Origin: Propionibacteriaceae bacterium AM104-82
GTDB taxonomy: Bacteria > Actinomycetota > Actinomycetes > Propionibacteriales > Propionibacteriaceae
Assembly (NCBI GenBank): GCA_027658995.1
Contig: JAQDQK010000012.1
Location: 1 to 64,000, forward strand
Length of the DNA: 64,000 bases
Direction: 5' to 3'
Part shown: positions 34,763-44,290 of the stretch, piece by piece
How the letters are laid out: the number at the start of each line of letters is the position of its first letter
Numbering within the stretch: position 1 is the first letter of the stretch
Position numbers and translations under genes: made by a program
The notes under the pieces: generated by a model
What the model saw: only the letters and a program-made list of their open reading frames with translations
The model's database searches: none
What the model was told of the DNA's origin: nothing

Positions 34763-37330
34763 TCAGACGAGTTCGATGCCGTCGCCGACCTTGTCGAAGT
34801 GGACGACCTGGCCGTCCTCGATCTCGCCGGCGAGCAGCGCGCGCGCCAACTGGTCCTCGATGGTGCTCTGCACCAGGCGACGCAGCGGCCGCGCACCGTA
34901 GACCGGGTCGAAGCCGACCTCCGCGAGCCACTGCCGCGCGGTGTCGGTGACCTCGAGCGTGATGCGCCGCTCCGCGAGCCGCTTGTTGAGCTTGGCGATC
35001 TGGATCTCGACGATCTTCGCCAGGTCCTCAGGAGACAGCGGCTCGAACATCACGATGTCGTCGAGCCTGTTGAGGAACTCCGGCCGGAACGCCTGCCGAA
35101 CCACGCCCATCACCGAGTTCTTCTTGCTCTCGGGGTCGAGCAGCGGGTCGGCCATGAACTGGCTGCCAAGGTTCGAGGTCAGGATCAGCAGCGTGTTGCG
35201 GAAGTCGACCGTGCGGCCCTGGCCGTCGGTCAGGCGCCCGTCGTCGAGCACCTGCAGCAGGATGTTGAACAGGTCCGGGTGGGCCTTCTCGACCTCGTCG
35301 AGCAGGATCACCGAGTAGGGGCGACGGCGGACGGCCTCCGTGAGCTGGCCGCCCTCCTCGTAGCCGACGTAGCCGGGGGGCGCGCCGACGAGCCGCGCCA
35401 CCGAGTGCTTCTCGGAGTACTCGGACATGTCGATGCGCACCAGCGCGGTCTCGTCGTCGAACAGGAAGTCGGCGAGCGACTTGGCCAGTTCCGTCTTGCC
35501 GACGCCGGTCGGGCCGAGGAACAGGAACGAGCCGATCGGCCGGTTCGGGTCCGAGATGCCCGCCCTGGAGCGACGCACGGCGTCCGAGACGGCCTTGACG
35601 GCCTCCCGCTGCCCGATCAGGCGCGAACCGATCCGCTCCTCCATGTCGAGCAGCTTCTCCGACTCGCCCTGCAGCAGCCTGCCGACGGGCACGCCTGTCC
35701 ACGCGGAGACGACCTCCGCGATGTCGCTTGCGCCGACCTCCTCGGAGACCATCGACGGCACGTTGTCGGTCTCCTCGGCGTCGGCGATCTCCTTCTCGAC
35801 CTTCGGGATGTCGCCGTACAGCAGCGTCGAGGCGCGCGTCAGGTCGCCCTCGCGCTGGGCCTTGTCGGCCTCGATGCGCAGTTCGTCCATCTTCTTCTTC
35901 AGGTCGCCGACCTTGTTCAGCGTCGACTTCTCCGACTCCCAGCGCGCCTCCATGCCGCGCAACTTCTCCTCGGAGTCGGCCAGTTCGGCCTTGAGGTGGT
36001 CGAGCCGCTCCTTGGACGCGGCGTCGGTCTCCTTCTCGAGCGCGAACTTCTCCATCGTCATCCGGTCGACCTCGCGTCGCAGCATGTCGATGTCCTCCGG
36101 GGAGGAGTCGATCTCCATCCGCAGCCGCGACGCCGCCTCGTCGACCAGGTCGATGGCCTTGTCGGGAAGCTGGCGGTTGGTGATGTAGCGGTTCGACAGC
36201 GAGGCGGCCGCGACCAGGGCGGAGTCGGTGATCCGCACCTTGTGGTGTGCCTCGTAGCGCTCGCGCAGCCCGCGCAGGATCGCGACGGTGTCCTCGACGG
36301 TGGGCTCGCCGACGTAGACCTGCTGGAAGCGACGCTCAAGCGCCGGGTCCTTCTCGATCCGCTCGCGGTACTCGTCGAGCGTAGTCGCGCCGATCATCCG
36401 CAGTTCGCCGCGGGCGAGCATGGGCTTGAGCATGTTGCCCGCGTCCATGGCGCCCTCGCCGGAGGCGCCTGCCCCGACGACGGTGTGCAGTTCGTCGATG
36501 AAGGTGACGATCTGCCCGTCGGATTCCTTGATCTCGTTGAGGACGGCCTTGAGTCGCTCCTCGAACTCGCCGCGGTACTTGGCGCCCGCGACCATCGACG
36601 CGAGGTCGAGGGAGACGAGGCGGCGGTTCTTCAGCGAGTCGGGCACGTCGCCCGCGACCAGGCGCTGCGCGAGGCCCTCGACGACGGCCGTCTTGCCGAC
36701 GCCTGGCTCGCCGATCAGCACCGGATTGTTCTTGGTGCGCCGGGCGAGCACCTGCACCACGCGGCGGATCTCCGAGTCGCGGCCGATGACGGGGTCGAGC
36801 TTGCCCTCGCGCGCGCGTTCGGTCATGTCGACGGAGTACTTCTCCAGCACCGACTCGCCGCCCTCGGACTCGGCCGAGGTGACGCGCTTGCCGCCGCGCG
36901 AGGCCTCGAAGGCCTTCGTCAGCGCGTCGGGCGTGGCGCCCGCCTTGTCGAGGATGGTCTTGGCGGCGGAGGGGATCATCGCAAGCGCGATCAGCAGGTG
37001 TTCGGTGGCGACGAAGCTGTCGCCCATCTCGTCTGCGAGGGTCTCGGCCTGGGCGAGGACGCGCGCGAGCGGCCCGCTGATGGCGGGCTGGCTGACGGAA
37101 CTGCCGGAGGTCGAGGGCAGCTTGTCGATCGCCTGGACGGCGGCGTTGTCGACCACCGCAGGTTCGGCGCCGACCGCCTCGAGCAGGGCGCCGACGGTGT
37201 TGTCCGGGGTCAGCAACAGCCCGTGCAGCAGGTGCTCGGGTTCGGTGTTGGGGTTTCCCTTGGTGAGGGCCTGGCGGACGGCCGCCGTGACGGCGTCGCG
37301 CGACTTGGTCGTTAGCCTTTCGGTGTTCAT
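34763..37330 (-). CDS. clpB: ATP-dependent disaggregase ClpB
   Basis: An 855-residue Hsp100 chaperone that resolubilises aggregated proteins with DnaK. The N-domain ([20 protein letters not shown]) is followed by AAA1 (Walker [14 protein letters not shown], Walker [16 protein letters not shown]), the coiled-coil middle domain (about residues 410-530), and AAA2 (Walker [14 protein letters not shown], Walker [13 protein letters not shown], then [11 protein letters not shown]). Length and domain order are standard. There is no ClpP-binding tripeptide loop as in ClpA/ClpC. AGGAGAG precedes the ATG at 37330. The promoter overlaps a HAIR inverted repeat (37368-37388), so it is probably repressed by HspR. 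Confidence 0.98.
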   Translation of the reverse strand: MNTERLTTKSRDAVTAAVRQALTKGNPNTEPEHLLHGLLLTPDNTVGALLEAVGAEPAVVDNAAVQAIDKLPSTSGSSVSQPAISGPLARVLAQAETLADEMGDSFVATEHLLIALAMIPSAAKTILDKAGATPDALTKAFEASRGGKRVTSAESEGGESVLEKYSVDMTERAREGKLDPVIGRDSEIRRVVQVLARRTKNNPVLIGEPGVGKTAVVEGLAQRLVAGDVPDSLKNRRLVSLDLASMVAGAKYRGEFEERLKAVLNEIKESDGQIVTFIDELHTVVGAGASGEGAMDAGNMLKPMLARGELRMIGATTLDEYRERIEKDPALERRFQQVYVGEPTVEDTVAILRGLRERYEAHHKVRITDSALVAAASLSNRYITNRQLPDKAIDLVDEAASRLRMEIDSSPEDIDMLRREVDRMTMEKFALEKETDAASKERLDHLKAELADSEEKLRGMEARWESEKSTLNKVGDLKKKMDELRIEADKAQREGDLTRASTLLYGDIPKVEKEIADAEETDNVPSMVSEEVGASDIAEVVSAWTGVPVGRLLQGESEKLLDMEERIGSRLIGQREAVKAVSDAVRRSRAGISDPNRPIGSFLFLGPTGVGKTELAKSLADFLFDDETALVRIDMSEYSEKHSVARLVGAPPGYVGYEEGGQLTEAVRRRPYSVILLDEVEKAHPDLFNILLQVLDDGRLTDGQGRTVDFRNTLLILTSNLGSQFMADPLLDPESKKNSVMGVVRQAFRPEFLNRLDDIVMFEPLSPEDLAKIVEIQIAKLNKRLAERRITLEVTDTARQWLAEVGFDPVYGARPLRRLVQSTIEDQLARALLAGEIEDGQVVHFDKVGDGIELV

Positions 37331-37357
37331 GGTCTGTGTGCTCTCCTGATGAGATCT

Positions 37358-37388
37358 GATTTACAAAGTTGAGTCTATGACACTCAAC
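37358..37388 (-). promoter_or_regulatory. clpB heat-shock promoter with HAIR (HspR) operator
   Basis: On the minus strand TTGAGT (-35, 37387-37382) and TAAATC (-10, 37363-37358) are separated by 18 bp. The inverted repeat GTTGAGT-N7-ACTCAAC at 37368-37388 covers the -35 and spacer. The HspR consensus is CTTGAGT-N7-ACTCAAG, so all but the outermost pair match. HspR would repress this promoter at normal temperature. Confidence 0.88.
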
Positions 37389-37470
37389 CTTGAGAACCGA
37401 CAGTTTATTCCCACCCCAACGGTAGGCCGCACGGCGCCGACAAGGACGCTTTCCGTCAGGTCGGAGGCGG

Positions 37471-38889
37471 CTACTGGCCCACCATGGCCGCCACCACGCG
37501 CGGCTCGGGCTGCGCGAGCGCCCGCAGCGTCGGCAGGTAGGTCGCCGCGACCAGGATCAGCGTGGTGCCGAGCACCGCGACCAGCCAGGCCGACACGGGC
37601 ACCGACAGCGCAGGGGTGTAGCCGACCCGCGAGAGCGACAGCGCGAAGTAGGCCGCCATCACCGCGTAGGCGAGCAGGCCGAGCATCGTGGAGGTGACCG
37701 TCAGGATCAGGGCCTCCAGCACGGCCATCCGCTGCCGCTGGTTGGGGGTGGCGCCCGTGATGCCGAGCAGCGCCAGTTCGGCGTCGCGGCGCTTGCTCAT
37801 CATGAAGACGTTGCCGACGCCGCCCGCCAGCGCGATCGCGAGAGCGGGGCCGACGAGGCTGAGCACCGCGCCGAGGTTCGCCTTGTCGAGCGTGATGACG
37901 CCGCCGGGGAACTCGTTGATCAGCGATGTGGCGTAGATGGTCGGGAAGATCGACAGCAGGCCGAACATCAGGCCGACCGTGAAGATGACGGGCACCGCCG
38001 AGCGGGCGAACTGGGCGCCGCGGGCCGCAAGGTTGAGCCTGGTCAGGGTCCAGGCGGGGTCGGGAATCGGAAGGATCCGCGTCCACGCCTGCGTCAGCGG
38101 GCCGATCAGCAGCGGCGCGAGCAGCGAGACCACCACCACGAACACCATCAGCGCGATGACCGACAGTTGGAGCAGTGTGCTGACCGTCTCGCTGTTGCGC
38201 TCCGAGGCGATGGGGCCGATGGCTGCGAACAGGCCGATCAGCAGCGCGACCCCGAGGATTGCGAAGACCCAGCGGACGGGGCGCATCCGGAACTCCGTGC
38301 CCCCGGTGGCCTGCCGGAGCGCCTCGACAGGCGTCACGGCGGCGGCGCGCCGCGCCTGGGAGTAGCCGCCGATCAGCGCGACGGCGACGACGCCGAGGTT
38401 GGCGAGCAGCATCTGGTCGAGCGCGTAGACGGGTGCGGGCTTGGCGATCTCGAGGCCCGACTCGACGCCGGTGGTCAGAAACCCGAGGTACGGGTCGAGC
38501 GTGGCGAGGGCGATGATGTCGGCGATCACGGCGCAGGCGAGCGACACGGCCGCCAGTTGGACAAGAACCGAGGCGATCACCTGGCGCGGCGACGCTCCCG
38601 CGAGCGCGAGCCGGGCGAGGGCTCCCCTGCGCGAGTCGACCACCATCCTCGCTCCTCCGGAGATGACAACGAGCGCGACGATGCCGGAGAAGACGTAGTT
38701 GGTGATGGGCGCGGCCGTGAACTCGGCGCTGTCGTAGAGGGCCAGTTCCCCGGAGCTGACGGCGGCCCACCCGGAGGCGAGCACCAGCGAACTGTTGGCA
38801 AAGGACAGGTTCGTGACGATGAACGTCAGGCTGACGCCCAGCCAGGCGGGCCAGGAGTCGCGCAGTTCGGCCAGGTACACGCGCCACAC
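37471..38889 (-). CDS. ABC exporter permease, FtsX/MacB type
   Basis: A 472-residue protein with the FtsX-like architecture: an N-terminal membrane helix (LGVSLTFIVTNLSFANSSLV), an extracytoplasmic region, four-helix clusters (VFSGIVALVVISGGARM, VIASVLVQLAAVSLACAVIA, and a second set from about residue 210) and a SRRGALARLALAGASPRQVI segment like the FtsX cytoplasmic loop. Two FtsX domains seem to be present in tandem, giving about 8-10 helices. It follows the ABC ATPase gene by 3 bp, so both are expressed together after the response regulator gene. Confidence 0.85.
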   Translation of the reverse strand: MWRVYLAELRDSWPAWLGVSLTFIVTNLSFANSSLVLASGWAAVSSGELALYDSAEFTAAPITNYVFSGIVALVVISGGARMVVDSRRGALARLALAGASPRQVIASVLVQLAAVSLACAVIADIIALATLDPYLGFLTTGVESGLEIAKPAPVYALDQMLLANLGVVAVALIGGYSQARRAAAVTPVEALRQATGGTEFRMRPVRWVFAILGVALLIGLFAAIGPIASERNSETVSTLLQLSVIALMVFVVVVSLLAPLLIGPLTQAWTRILPIPDPAWTLTRLNLAARGAQFARSAVPVIFTVGLMFGLLSIFPTIYATSLINEFPGGVITLDKANLGAVLSLVGPALAIALAGGVGNVFMMSKRRDAELALLGITGATPNQRQRMAVLEALILTVTSTMLGLLAYAVMAAYFALSLSRVGYTPALSVPVSAWLVAVLGTTLILVAATYLPTLRALAQPEPRVVAAMVGQ

Positions 38890-38892
38890 GGC

Positions 38893-39696
38893 TCAGCCCT
38901 CCGTCTGGCTGAGGTCGGCGAGCACCGCGGCGACCTCGTCGACGGTGGCGCCGGTCAGTTCGCCCGCGAGGCGGCCGTCGCGCAGGAACAGCACCCGGTC
39001 GCAGGCCGCGGCGACCGAGGGGTCGTGCGTGACGATCAGTCCGCAACTGTCGCTCTGGTGCGCGATCTGGACCAGTTCCTGCAGCACCACGTCGCCGGTC
39101 CTGGAGTCGAGAGCGCCGGTCGGCTCGTCGGCGAAGATCACCTGGGGGCGCTGGGCGAGCACCCGCGCGAGGGCGACGCGCTGCTGCTCGCCGCCCGACA
39201 TCGACGGGGGCCGCGCGTCCATCCGGTCGGCAAGCCCGACGGTGGTCAGGGTCTGGTCGATCAGCGCGGTCGGCGCCTTCGCCTTGTTCAGCGTGTAGGG
39301 GAGCGCCACGTTCTGGCGCGCCGTCAGCGTCGGGATCAGGTTGTAGGACTGGAACACGAAGCCGACGCACGTCCGGCGCATCCGGGCAAGGTCGGCGCGC
39401 GACAGCGGGCCGAGTTCCTTGCCTGCGAGCGTCACGGCCCCCGAGGTCGGCTCCTCGAGCCCGGCGAGGCAGTAGAGCAGCGTCGACTTCCCGGAGCCGG
39501 AGGGGCCCATCACGGCCACCAGTTCACCCTCGCCGACGGCGAGCGAGACCCCGTGCAGGATCTCGAGGGTGTCGTCGCCGACCTTGTAGGCCTTGTGGAC
39601 GGCGTCGGCGGTGATGCGAGGGCGACCCGTTGGGCTGCCCAGATTCCCGGCGGCTGGTGCTTCTTCGCGTTGCAGTTCGTCGAGTTCTCTAGGCAT
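38893..39696 (-). CDS. ABC exporter ATP-binding protein, MacB/LolD type
   Basis: A 267-residue ATPase with Walker A GPSGSGKSTLL, Q-loop FVFQSYNLIPTLT, signature MSGGEQQRVALARVLAQ, Walker B VIFADEPTGALDS and the H-loop LIVTHDPSVAAA. The ADEPTGALDS and FQSYNLIPTL forms are typical of the MacB/LolD group that pairs with FtsX-type permeases. The protein has a 27-residue N-terminal extension before ITADAVHKAYKVGDD. It lies 3 bp from the permease gene and 13 bp after the response regulator gene; the module resembles peptide- or antibiotic-sensing exporters under two-component control. Confidence 0.93.
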   Translation of the reverse strand: MPRELDELQREEAPAAGNLGSPTGRPRITADAVHKAYKVGDDTLEILHGVSLAVGEGELVAVMGPSGSGKSTLLYCLAGLEEPTSGAVTLAGKELGPLSRADLARMRRTCVGFVFQSYNLIPTLTARQNVALPYTLNKAKAPTALIDQTLTTVGLADRMDARPPSMSGGEQQRVALARVLAQRPQVIFADEPTGALDSRTGDVVLQELVQIAHQSDSCGLIVTHDPSVAAACDRVLFLRDGRLAGELTGATVDEVAAVLADLSQTEG

Positions 39697-39709
39697 GGGT
39701 CTCCAGGGT

Positions 39710-40390
39710 TTATCGGGCTGGCTGCCCGGTCGGTCGGTGGGGATCGACGAGGCGGAGCTGGATCGCCTTGACGAGGATCTGGGTGCGCGAGGTGACGCCG
39801 AGCTTCTCGCCGACGTGCGCCAGGTACTGCTTGACGGAGCCCTCCGACAGGTGCATGTTGCGCGCGATCTGCCGGTTCGTGAGGCCGTGGGTCAGCCACT
39901 CGAGCAGTTCCTTCTCGCGCGGGGTGAGCGAGATCTCGGGCTGTGCGGGGAGTTGGTCCGCGACGATGGTGTCGACCAGTTGGCGGCGCACCGTCGAGGA
40001 GAGCGGCATGTCGCCGCGCAGCGCCTGCTGGATGCCCGCGAGGAGTTGCTCGGGGCGGGAGTCCTTCAGCAGGTAGCCCGCGGCGCCGGCCCGGAGCGCG
40101 GCCACGATGTAGTTGCGGGTGCCGAACGTGGTCAGCGCGAGCACGCACGCGTCGGGCTGCTTCCCGCAGATCTCCCGCGTCGCCTGCACGCCGTTCATCG
40201 GGGCCATCTGGAGGTCCATCAGCACGATGTCGGGCCGGAACCGGCCGTACATGGTGACGCCCTCGCCGCCGTCCTTGGCCTCCGCGACGACCTGGTACCC
40301 CGGATCCGCGGTCAACAAGGCCCGGAACGCGCTGCGCACGAGCGACTCATCGTCGACGATGAGCACGCGAACGGGCGTTGGGATGGGCAT
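39710..40390 (-). CDS. NarL/LuxR-family response regulator
   Basis: A 226-residue regulator: receiver domain (residues about 7-125, acidic pair IVDDE, phosphoacceptor Asp59 in VLMDLQM, Thr in LALTTF, Lys in YLLKDS) and a C-terminal LuxR HTH (LTPREKELLEWLTHGLTNRQ, then IARNMHLSEGSVKQYLAHVG). The ATG at 40390 is chosen as the receiver begins at once. It is followed by the ABC ATPase and permease on the same strand, and the kinase gene starts 147 bp away on the opposite strand, so the shared spacer likely holds both promoters. It probably controls the exporter. Confidence 0.95.
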   Translation of the reverse strand: MPIPTPVRVLIVDDESLVRSAFRALLTADPGYQVVAEAKDGGEGVTMYGRFRPDIVLMDLQMAPMNGVQATREICGKQPDACVLALTTFGTRNYIVAALRAGAAGYLLKDSRPEQLLAGIQQALRGDMPLSSTVRRQLVDTIVADQLPAQPEISLTPREKELLEWLTHGLTNRQIARNMHLSEGSVKQYLAHVGEKLGVTSRTQILVKAIQLRLVDPHRPTGQPAR

Positions 40391-40536
40391 ATGTTCATTC
40401 TTTGTCACGGTCCAGACCCTTCCAAGTTCACTTCCGGCCAGGTGGCGGCCGAATGGCACACCCCAAGGGGTGGTGCGACTCCAGTCAGGGCAACACTCTA
40501 AGGTGGGCCAAGCGGCTGCGGAGAGAGGGGGACACC

Positions 40537-42756
40537 GTGGCGATCCAGGGCACCTCTGGCGTTGTCGGGTGGATCATCCCCCTCGTCAAGGTCACCATCG
40601 TGTCGCTGCTCGTGCTGGGCGGCGGGATCTCGTTCCCGTTCAGCGGGACCGACATCGAGTCGCTGCTGACAACGCTCGAGACATTCGCGGCGATCCTGTG
40701 CCTCTGGTGGCCCGGCGTCGGGGCGATGATCTCGGTGCCCATGCTGGTGATCGCCCCCCATTACGCGCACTTCGGCCTCGGCCTGGTGGCGATGGGTTTC
40801 ACTGCGGTGATGGCCGCCATCCGGTGGCGCCCCCGCGGAGTGGTCGCGCTCGCCGCGATCCACCTGAGCTTCGTGCTCTACGACGGCGTCATCGTCCGGC
40901 TGCCGATCCGCACCATGGCGATGGTTGCGGCGTTGGCGATCTGTTACGCGGTGGGCCTCTGGATCCGTACCTGGCTGGGGAACCAGGCGCTCGGCGACAA
41001 CCAGATCGAGGCGCTGAGCAGGCGCGCGGCGAGGGCCCGCGAGGAGGAGCGGACGGCGCTTGCGGGCGAACTCGCCTCGCTGCTGGTGCGCAACCTGAAC
41101 GACACCACGCGCGCCCTGGAGCGCGCGGGCCGCGACCCCGACCCGGAGAGCGCCCGCCACATCCTGACGCGGGTGGGGGACGAGTCCCGCTCGGCGCTCG
41201 CCCGGCTGCGCCTGCTCGTGACGACGCTGCGCGCCCCCGCCAACGCCACCGACGCAGTGAGCCTCGCGGCCGCCGTCGAGTGGTTCGAGGACGAACTGGT
41301 CTCGCACGGCTTCGAGGTGGAGATCGAGGGGCAGAACGACATCGGCTCGCGCGACGTCGCCTCCGTGGTCTCCGGCTTCCTGCGGATGGGAGCCGAGGCC
41401 GTCGTCGCGTCCGCCCCCGCGGGCGCCGTCTGCACGCTCGAGGTCGACGCCGGAGCACCCCTCACGCTCAGCCTGACGTGCGTGGACCTGTCCCCCGACG
41501 ACCTGCACCGTGCGGGTCGCGTCGAGGAGCAGGCCGCCGCCGCCGGCGGCTCGCTCGAGGTCGACGACGGGCAGGGCATGACGGCCGTCCTGACGCTCGG
41601 CGACGCCGTCGTCGAGGCGCCGAGGCGGCGGCACCCGTTCGCCTCGCTCGGGCAGGACCAGCAGGTGCTCGGGGTGCTGAGCACCGCGGGCGCGGTGCTT
41701 GCGGCCCTGGTGCTCGGCTTCAACCTGTTCAACGGCAACGACTGGACGGGCGACCTGCAGTGGCTGGTGGTGTGCCTCGGCATCCTGGTGGCCGTCTGGA
41801 GGCCGTGGCTCGGTTCGCTGATCCTGCTCTTCGAGGTGGCGGTGCTGTCGTACCTGATGCCCGGCGAGACGTTCTGGGCGTTCACGCAGCCGACGGTGGC
41901 CGCCTCGGCGCTGACCATCATCGTGGTGTCGAAGCTGCCGCTGACGCTGCCGCTGGTGATCGGAGGCTGGATGGTGCTTGTCGAGACCACCACCTGGCCG
42001 TCGGAGTTGAGGCTGATCGACACCATCCCGCTTGCGCTGCCCTCCGTGCTCGGCGGGATCGGCGTCTACTTCTTCCGCACCGTGCGACTGCGGCAACTCG
42101 CGGAGGTGTCCCGGCTCGCCCGGGAGCGCGACGAGGCCCGCATGGAGGAGCGCCGCCAACTGGCCTCCGAACTGCACGACATCGTCGCGCACCAGCTCTC
42201 CCTGATCGCGATGCACCTGACGCCTGCGGCCATGGAACCCCACCGGATCTCCTCGACGGTGGCGCAACTGAGCCGCACCACCAAGAGCGCCCGCAACGAC
42301 CTGTCGACGCTGGTGCACTCGCTGCGCTCCGGCCAGTCGAGCGACACCGGAGCCATGACGATCACCGCGACGACGCACGCCGTCACGGCGACGCTCGAGG
42401 AGGCGGGCCACCCGGTGCGGCTCAGCGTGGACCCCGAGATCGACCGGCTCGACGCCACCAGCCAGAAGACCCTCTCGCGGATCGTGCGGGAGGCCGCGAC
42501 CAACGCGATGCGCTACTCCCCCAAGGGCTCGCCGGTCGACATCGTGCTCGGCGTCGCCGACGACGGGGCGCGCCTCAAGGTCACCAACCAGCTTCGGACG
42601 CAGGCGCGCGTCGACCCGAACTCGACGGGAAGCGGGCTGCTCGGCCTGCGGGAACGCGTCGAGCTGACCAACGGCTCGTTCACGGCGGGCGAGGTCGACG
42701 CGCACTGGGTCGTGGAGGCGCACGTCCCCAGCAGCGACGTCACGCTCTCCACCTGA
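40537..42756 (+). CDS. Two-component histidine kinase with internal duplication; first kinase core degenerate
   Basis: A 739-residue NarL-partner kinase with two successive membrane-plus-kinase modules. Module 1: membrane helices (about residues 10-130), then a helical DHp-like stretch (EERTALAGELASLLVRNLND) in which the expected His is Ala180, and an ATPase-like fold with Ala288 at the N-box Asn position. Module 2: new membrane helices (about 385-510), then a true HisKA_3 segment EERRQLASELHDIVAHQLSL with His547, N-box REAATNAM (Asn656) and GSGLLGLRERV. The second half can signal; the first is probably a sensor or regulatory relic of duplication. GTG 40537 is preceded by GAGAGGGGGA, better than upstream ATG codons. 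It is divergent from the response regulator gene. Confidence 0.88.
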   Translation: MAIQGTSGVVGWIIPLVKVTIVSLLVLGGGISFPFSGTDIESLLTTLETFAAILCLWWPGVGAMISVPMLVIAPHYAHFGLGLVAMGFTAVMAAIRWRPRGVVALAAIHLSFVLYDGVIVRLPIRTMAMVAALAICYAVGLWIRTWLGNQALGDNQIEALSRRAARAREEERTALAGELASLLVRNLNDTTRALERAGRDPDPESARHILTRVGDESRSALARLRLLVTTLRAPANATDAVSLAAAVEWFEDELVSHGFEVEIEGQNDIGSRDVASVVSGFLRMGAEAVVASAPAGAVCTLEVDAGAPLTLSLTCVDLSPDDLHRAGRVEEQAAAAGGSLEVDDGQGMTAVLTLGDAVVEAPRRRHPFASLGQDQQVLGVLSTAGAVLAALVLGFNLFNGNDWTGDLQWLVVCLGILVAVWRPWLGSLILLFEVAVLSYLMPGETFWAFTQPTVAASALTIIVVSKLPLTLPLVIGGWMVLVETTTWPSELRLIDTIPLALPSVLGGIGVYFFRTVRLRQLAEVSRLARERDEARMEERRQLASELHDIVAHQLSLIAMHLTPAAMEPHRISSTVAQLSRTTKSARNDLSTLVHSLRSGQSSDTGAMTITATTHAVTATLEEAGHPVRLSVDPEIDRLDATSQKTLSRIVREAATNAMRYSPKGSPVDIVLGVADDGARLKVTNQLRTQARVDPNSTGSGLLGLRERVELTNGSFTAGEVDAHWVVEAHVPSSDVTLST

Positions 42757-42776
42757 CCTGTGGCACCCTGAACCCC

Positions 42777-43160
42777 ATGGCGAAACGCGAACGGCCGGAG
42801 GTCCCGGACGAGCTCGCGGACCGGGTGCGCTCCGTGATGGTGACGCTCCCCGAGACCCGCGAGGAGGACGCCTGGGTCGGCGTCAGGTGGCGGGTCGGCT
42901 CCTCAACGGTGGCACATCTGTTCGGCGGCGAGGATCAGCAGTTCCGGATCGTGCTGCGCGGGCAGAGCGCAGACGTGGTCGCCTTCGAGCACCTGGGCCA
43001 CCCGTACTTCCGCGCCGGGTGGGGCTCAGACGTGATCGGCCTGATCCTCGATGAGGACACCGACTGGGTCGAGGTCGCCGAACTGCTCACCGAGTCCTAC
43101 TGCATCCAGGCCCCCGCCCGGCTCGTCGCGCAACTGGACCTTCCCGACCAGGACACCTGA
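42777..43160 (+). CDS. MmcQ/YjbR-family protein
   Basis: A 127-residue protein of the MmcQ/YjbR (CyaY-like fold) family: VPDELADRVRSVMVTLPETRE, then a WRVG strand, and AGWGSDVIGLILDEDTDWVEVAELLTESY, the usual ending DWxEVxxLLxxSY. Family members are putative DNA-binding or adaptor proteins of unknown role. It starts 20 bp after the kinase gene. The start is ATG 42777. Confidence 0.85.
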   Translation: MAKRERPEVPDELADRVRSVMVTLPETREEDAWVGVRWRVGSSTVAHLFGGEDQQFRIVLRGQSADVVAFEHLGHPYFRAGWGSDVIGLILDEDTDWVEVAELLTESYCIQAPARLVAQLDLPDQDT

Positions 43161-43227
43161 GCGGCGTCGCTCACCGTGACTGCACCCCGCCACCGCCAAG
43201 TCGCGCTGGCGTGCCAGTATTGATCCC

Positions 43228-44253
43228 ATGCTGGCCCTTGCGAAGACGCGACCCGGCCCCGGGTTGGAACTGATCGACGTACCGATTCCCACTCCCGCGC
43301 CGACGGAGGTGCTGATCCGCGTCAGCCGCACCGGCATCTGCGGCACCGACCTGCACATCGCGACGTGGGACGGCTGGGCGGAGAAGACCGTCACCACGCC
43401 GCGCATCATCGGCCACGAGTTCTGCGGCCACATCGTCGAACTTGGCTCCTCCGTCACCGGCCTCGAGGTCGGCCAGTTCGTCTCGGGCGAGGGGCACTAC
43501 GTGTGCGGCAGGTGCCGCGCGTGCCTGGCTGGCAAGCGCCACCTGTGCCGCAACACCCGCGGCATCGGCTACCACGTCGACGGCGCGTTCGCCGAGTACT
43601 TCGCGATGCCCGCGGCCAACGTGTGGGTGCATCCGCAGGACGCCGACCCGGACGTCGCCGCCATCTTCGACCCGTTCGGCAACGCCGTGCACGCCGCGCT
43701 GCAGTTCCCGGCGCTCGCCGAGGACGTGCTGGTCAGCGGCGCCGGCCCGATCGGGATCATGGCCGCGCTCGTCGCCAAGTTCCAGGGCGCCCGCAACGTC
43801 GTGATCACCGACCTGAGCGACGAGCGCCTCGAACTGGCCCGCTCGCTCGGCCTGACCTCCACCGTCAACGTCGGGCGCGAGTCGCTCTCCGACGTCTACG
43901 ACCGGTTCTCCATGAAGGAGGGCTTCGACATCGGCCTGGAGATGTCGGGCTCCGGGGTGGCGCTGACCACGATGATCAACAACATGACCCACGGCGGCCG
44001 GATCGCCCTGCTCGGCACCCCGACCCGCGAGTTGACCGTCGACTTCTCGACCATCATCTTCAACATGCTGACCATCCAGGGCGTCACCGGCAGGCAGATC
44101 TTCGAGACCTGGTACGCGATGAGTTCGCTGCTGCGCTCCGGCCTCGACATCTCGGGCGTCATCACGCACCGCTTCCCCGCGCAGCAGTTCGAGGAGGCCT
44201 TCGCCGTGGCGGGCGACGGGCGCTCCGGCAAGGTCATCATGAGCTGGGACTGA
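43228..44253 (+). CDS. tdh: L-threonine 3-dehydrogenase
   Basis: A 341-residue zinc-dependent medium-chain dehydrogenase oxidising L-threonine to 2-amino-3-oxobutyrate with NAD+. The catalytic zinc ligands are in [10 protein letters not shown] and [12 protein letters not shown], structural zinc cysteines in [17 protein letters not shown], and the NAD site is [28 protein letters not shown] and [16 protein letters not shown] are typical Tdh segments. The next gene, kbl, is 37 bp downstream; the unstable product passes to it, so the pair degrades threonine to glycine and acetyl-CoA. Confidence 0.96.
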   Translation: MLALAKTRPGPGLELIDVPIPTPAPTEVLIRVSRTGICGTDLHIATWDGWAEKTVTTPRIIGHEFCGHIVELGSSVTGLEVGQFVSGEGHYVCGRCRACLAGKRHLCRNTRGIGYHVDGAFAEYFAMPAANVWVHPQDADPDVAAIFDPFGNAVHAALQFPALAEDVLVSGAGPIGIMAALVAKFQGARNVVITDLSDERLELARSLGLTSTVNVGRESLSDVYDRFSMKEGFDIGLEMSGSGVALTTMINNMTHGGRIALLGTPTRELTVDFSTIIFNMLTIQGVTGRQIFETWYAMSSLLRSGLDISGVITHRFPAQQFEEAFAVAGDGRSGKVIMSWD

Positions 44254-44290
44254 CCAGCAGCCATCCACCCGACACAGCACAGGAGCACGC

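Noticed and set aside
37361..39370. Minus-strand frame of 669 codons spanning the ABC permease and ATPase genes
   Set aside because: Arginine/alanine-rich out-of-frame reading of two genes with clear motifs in another frame of the same strand.
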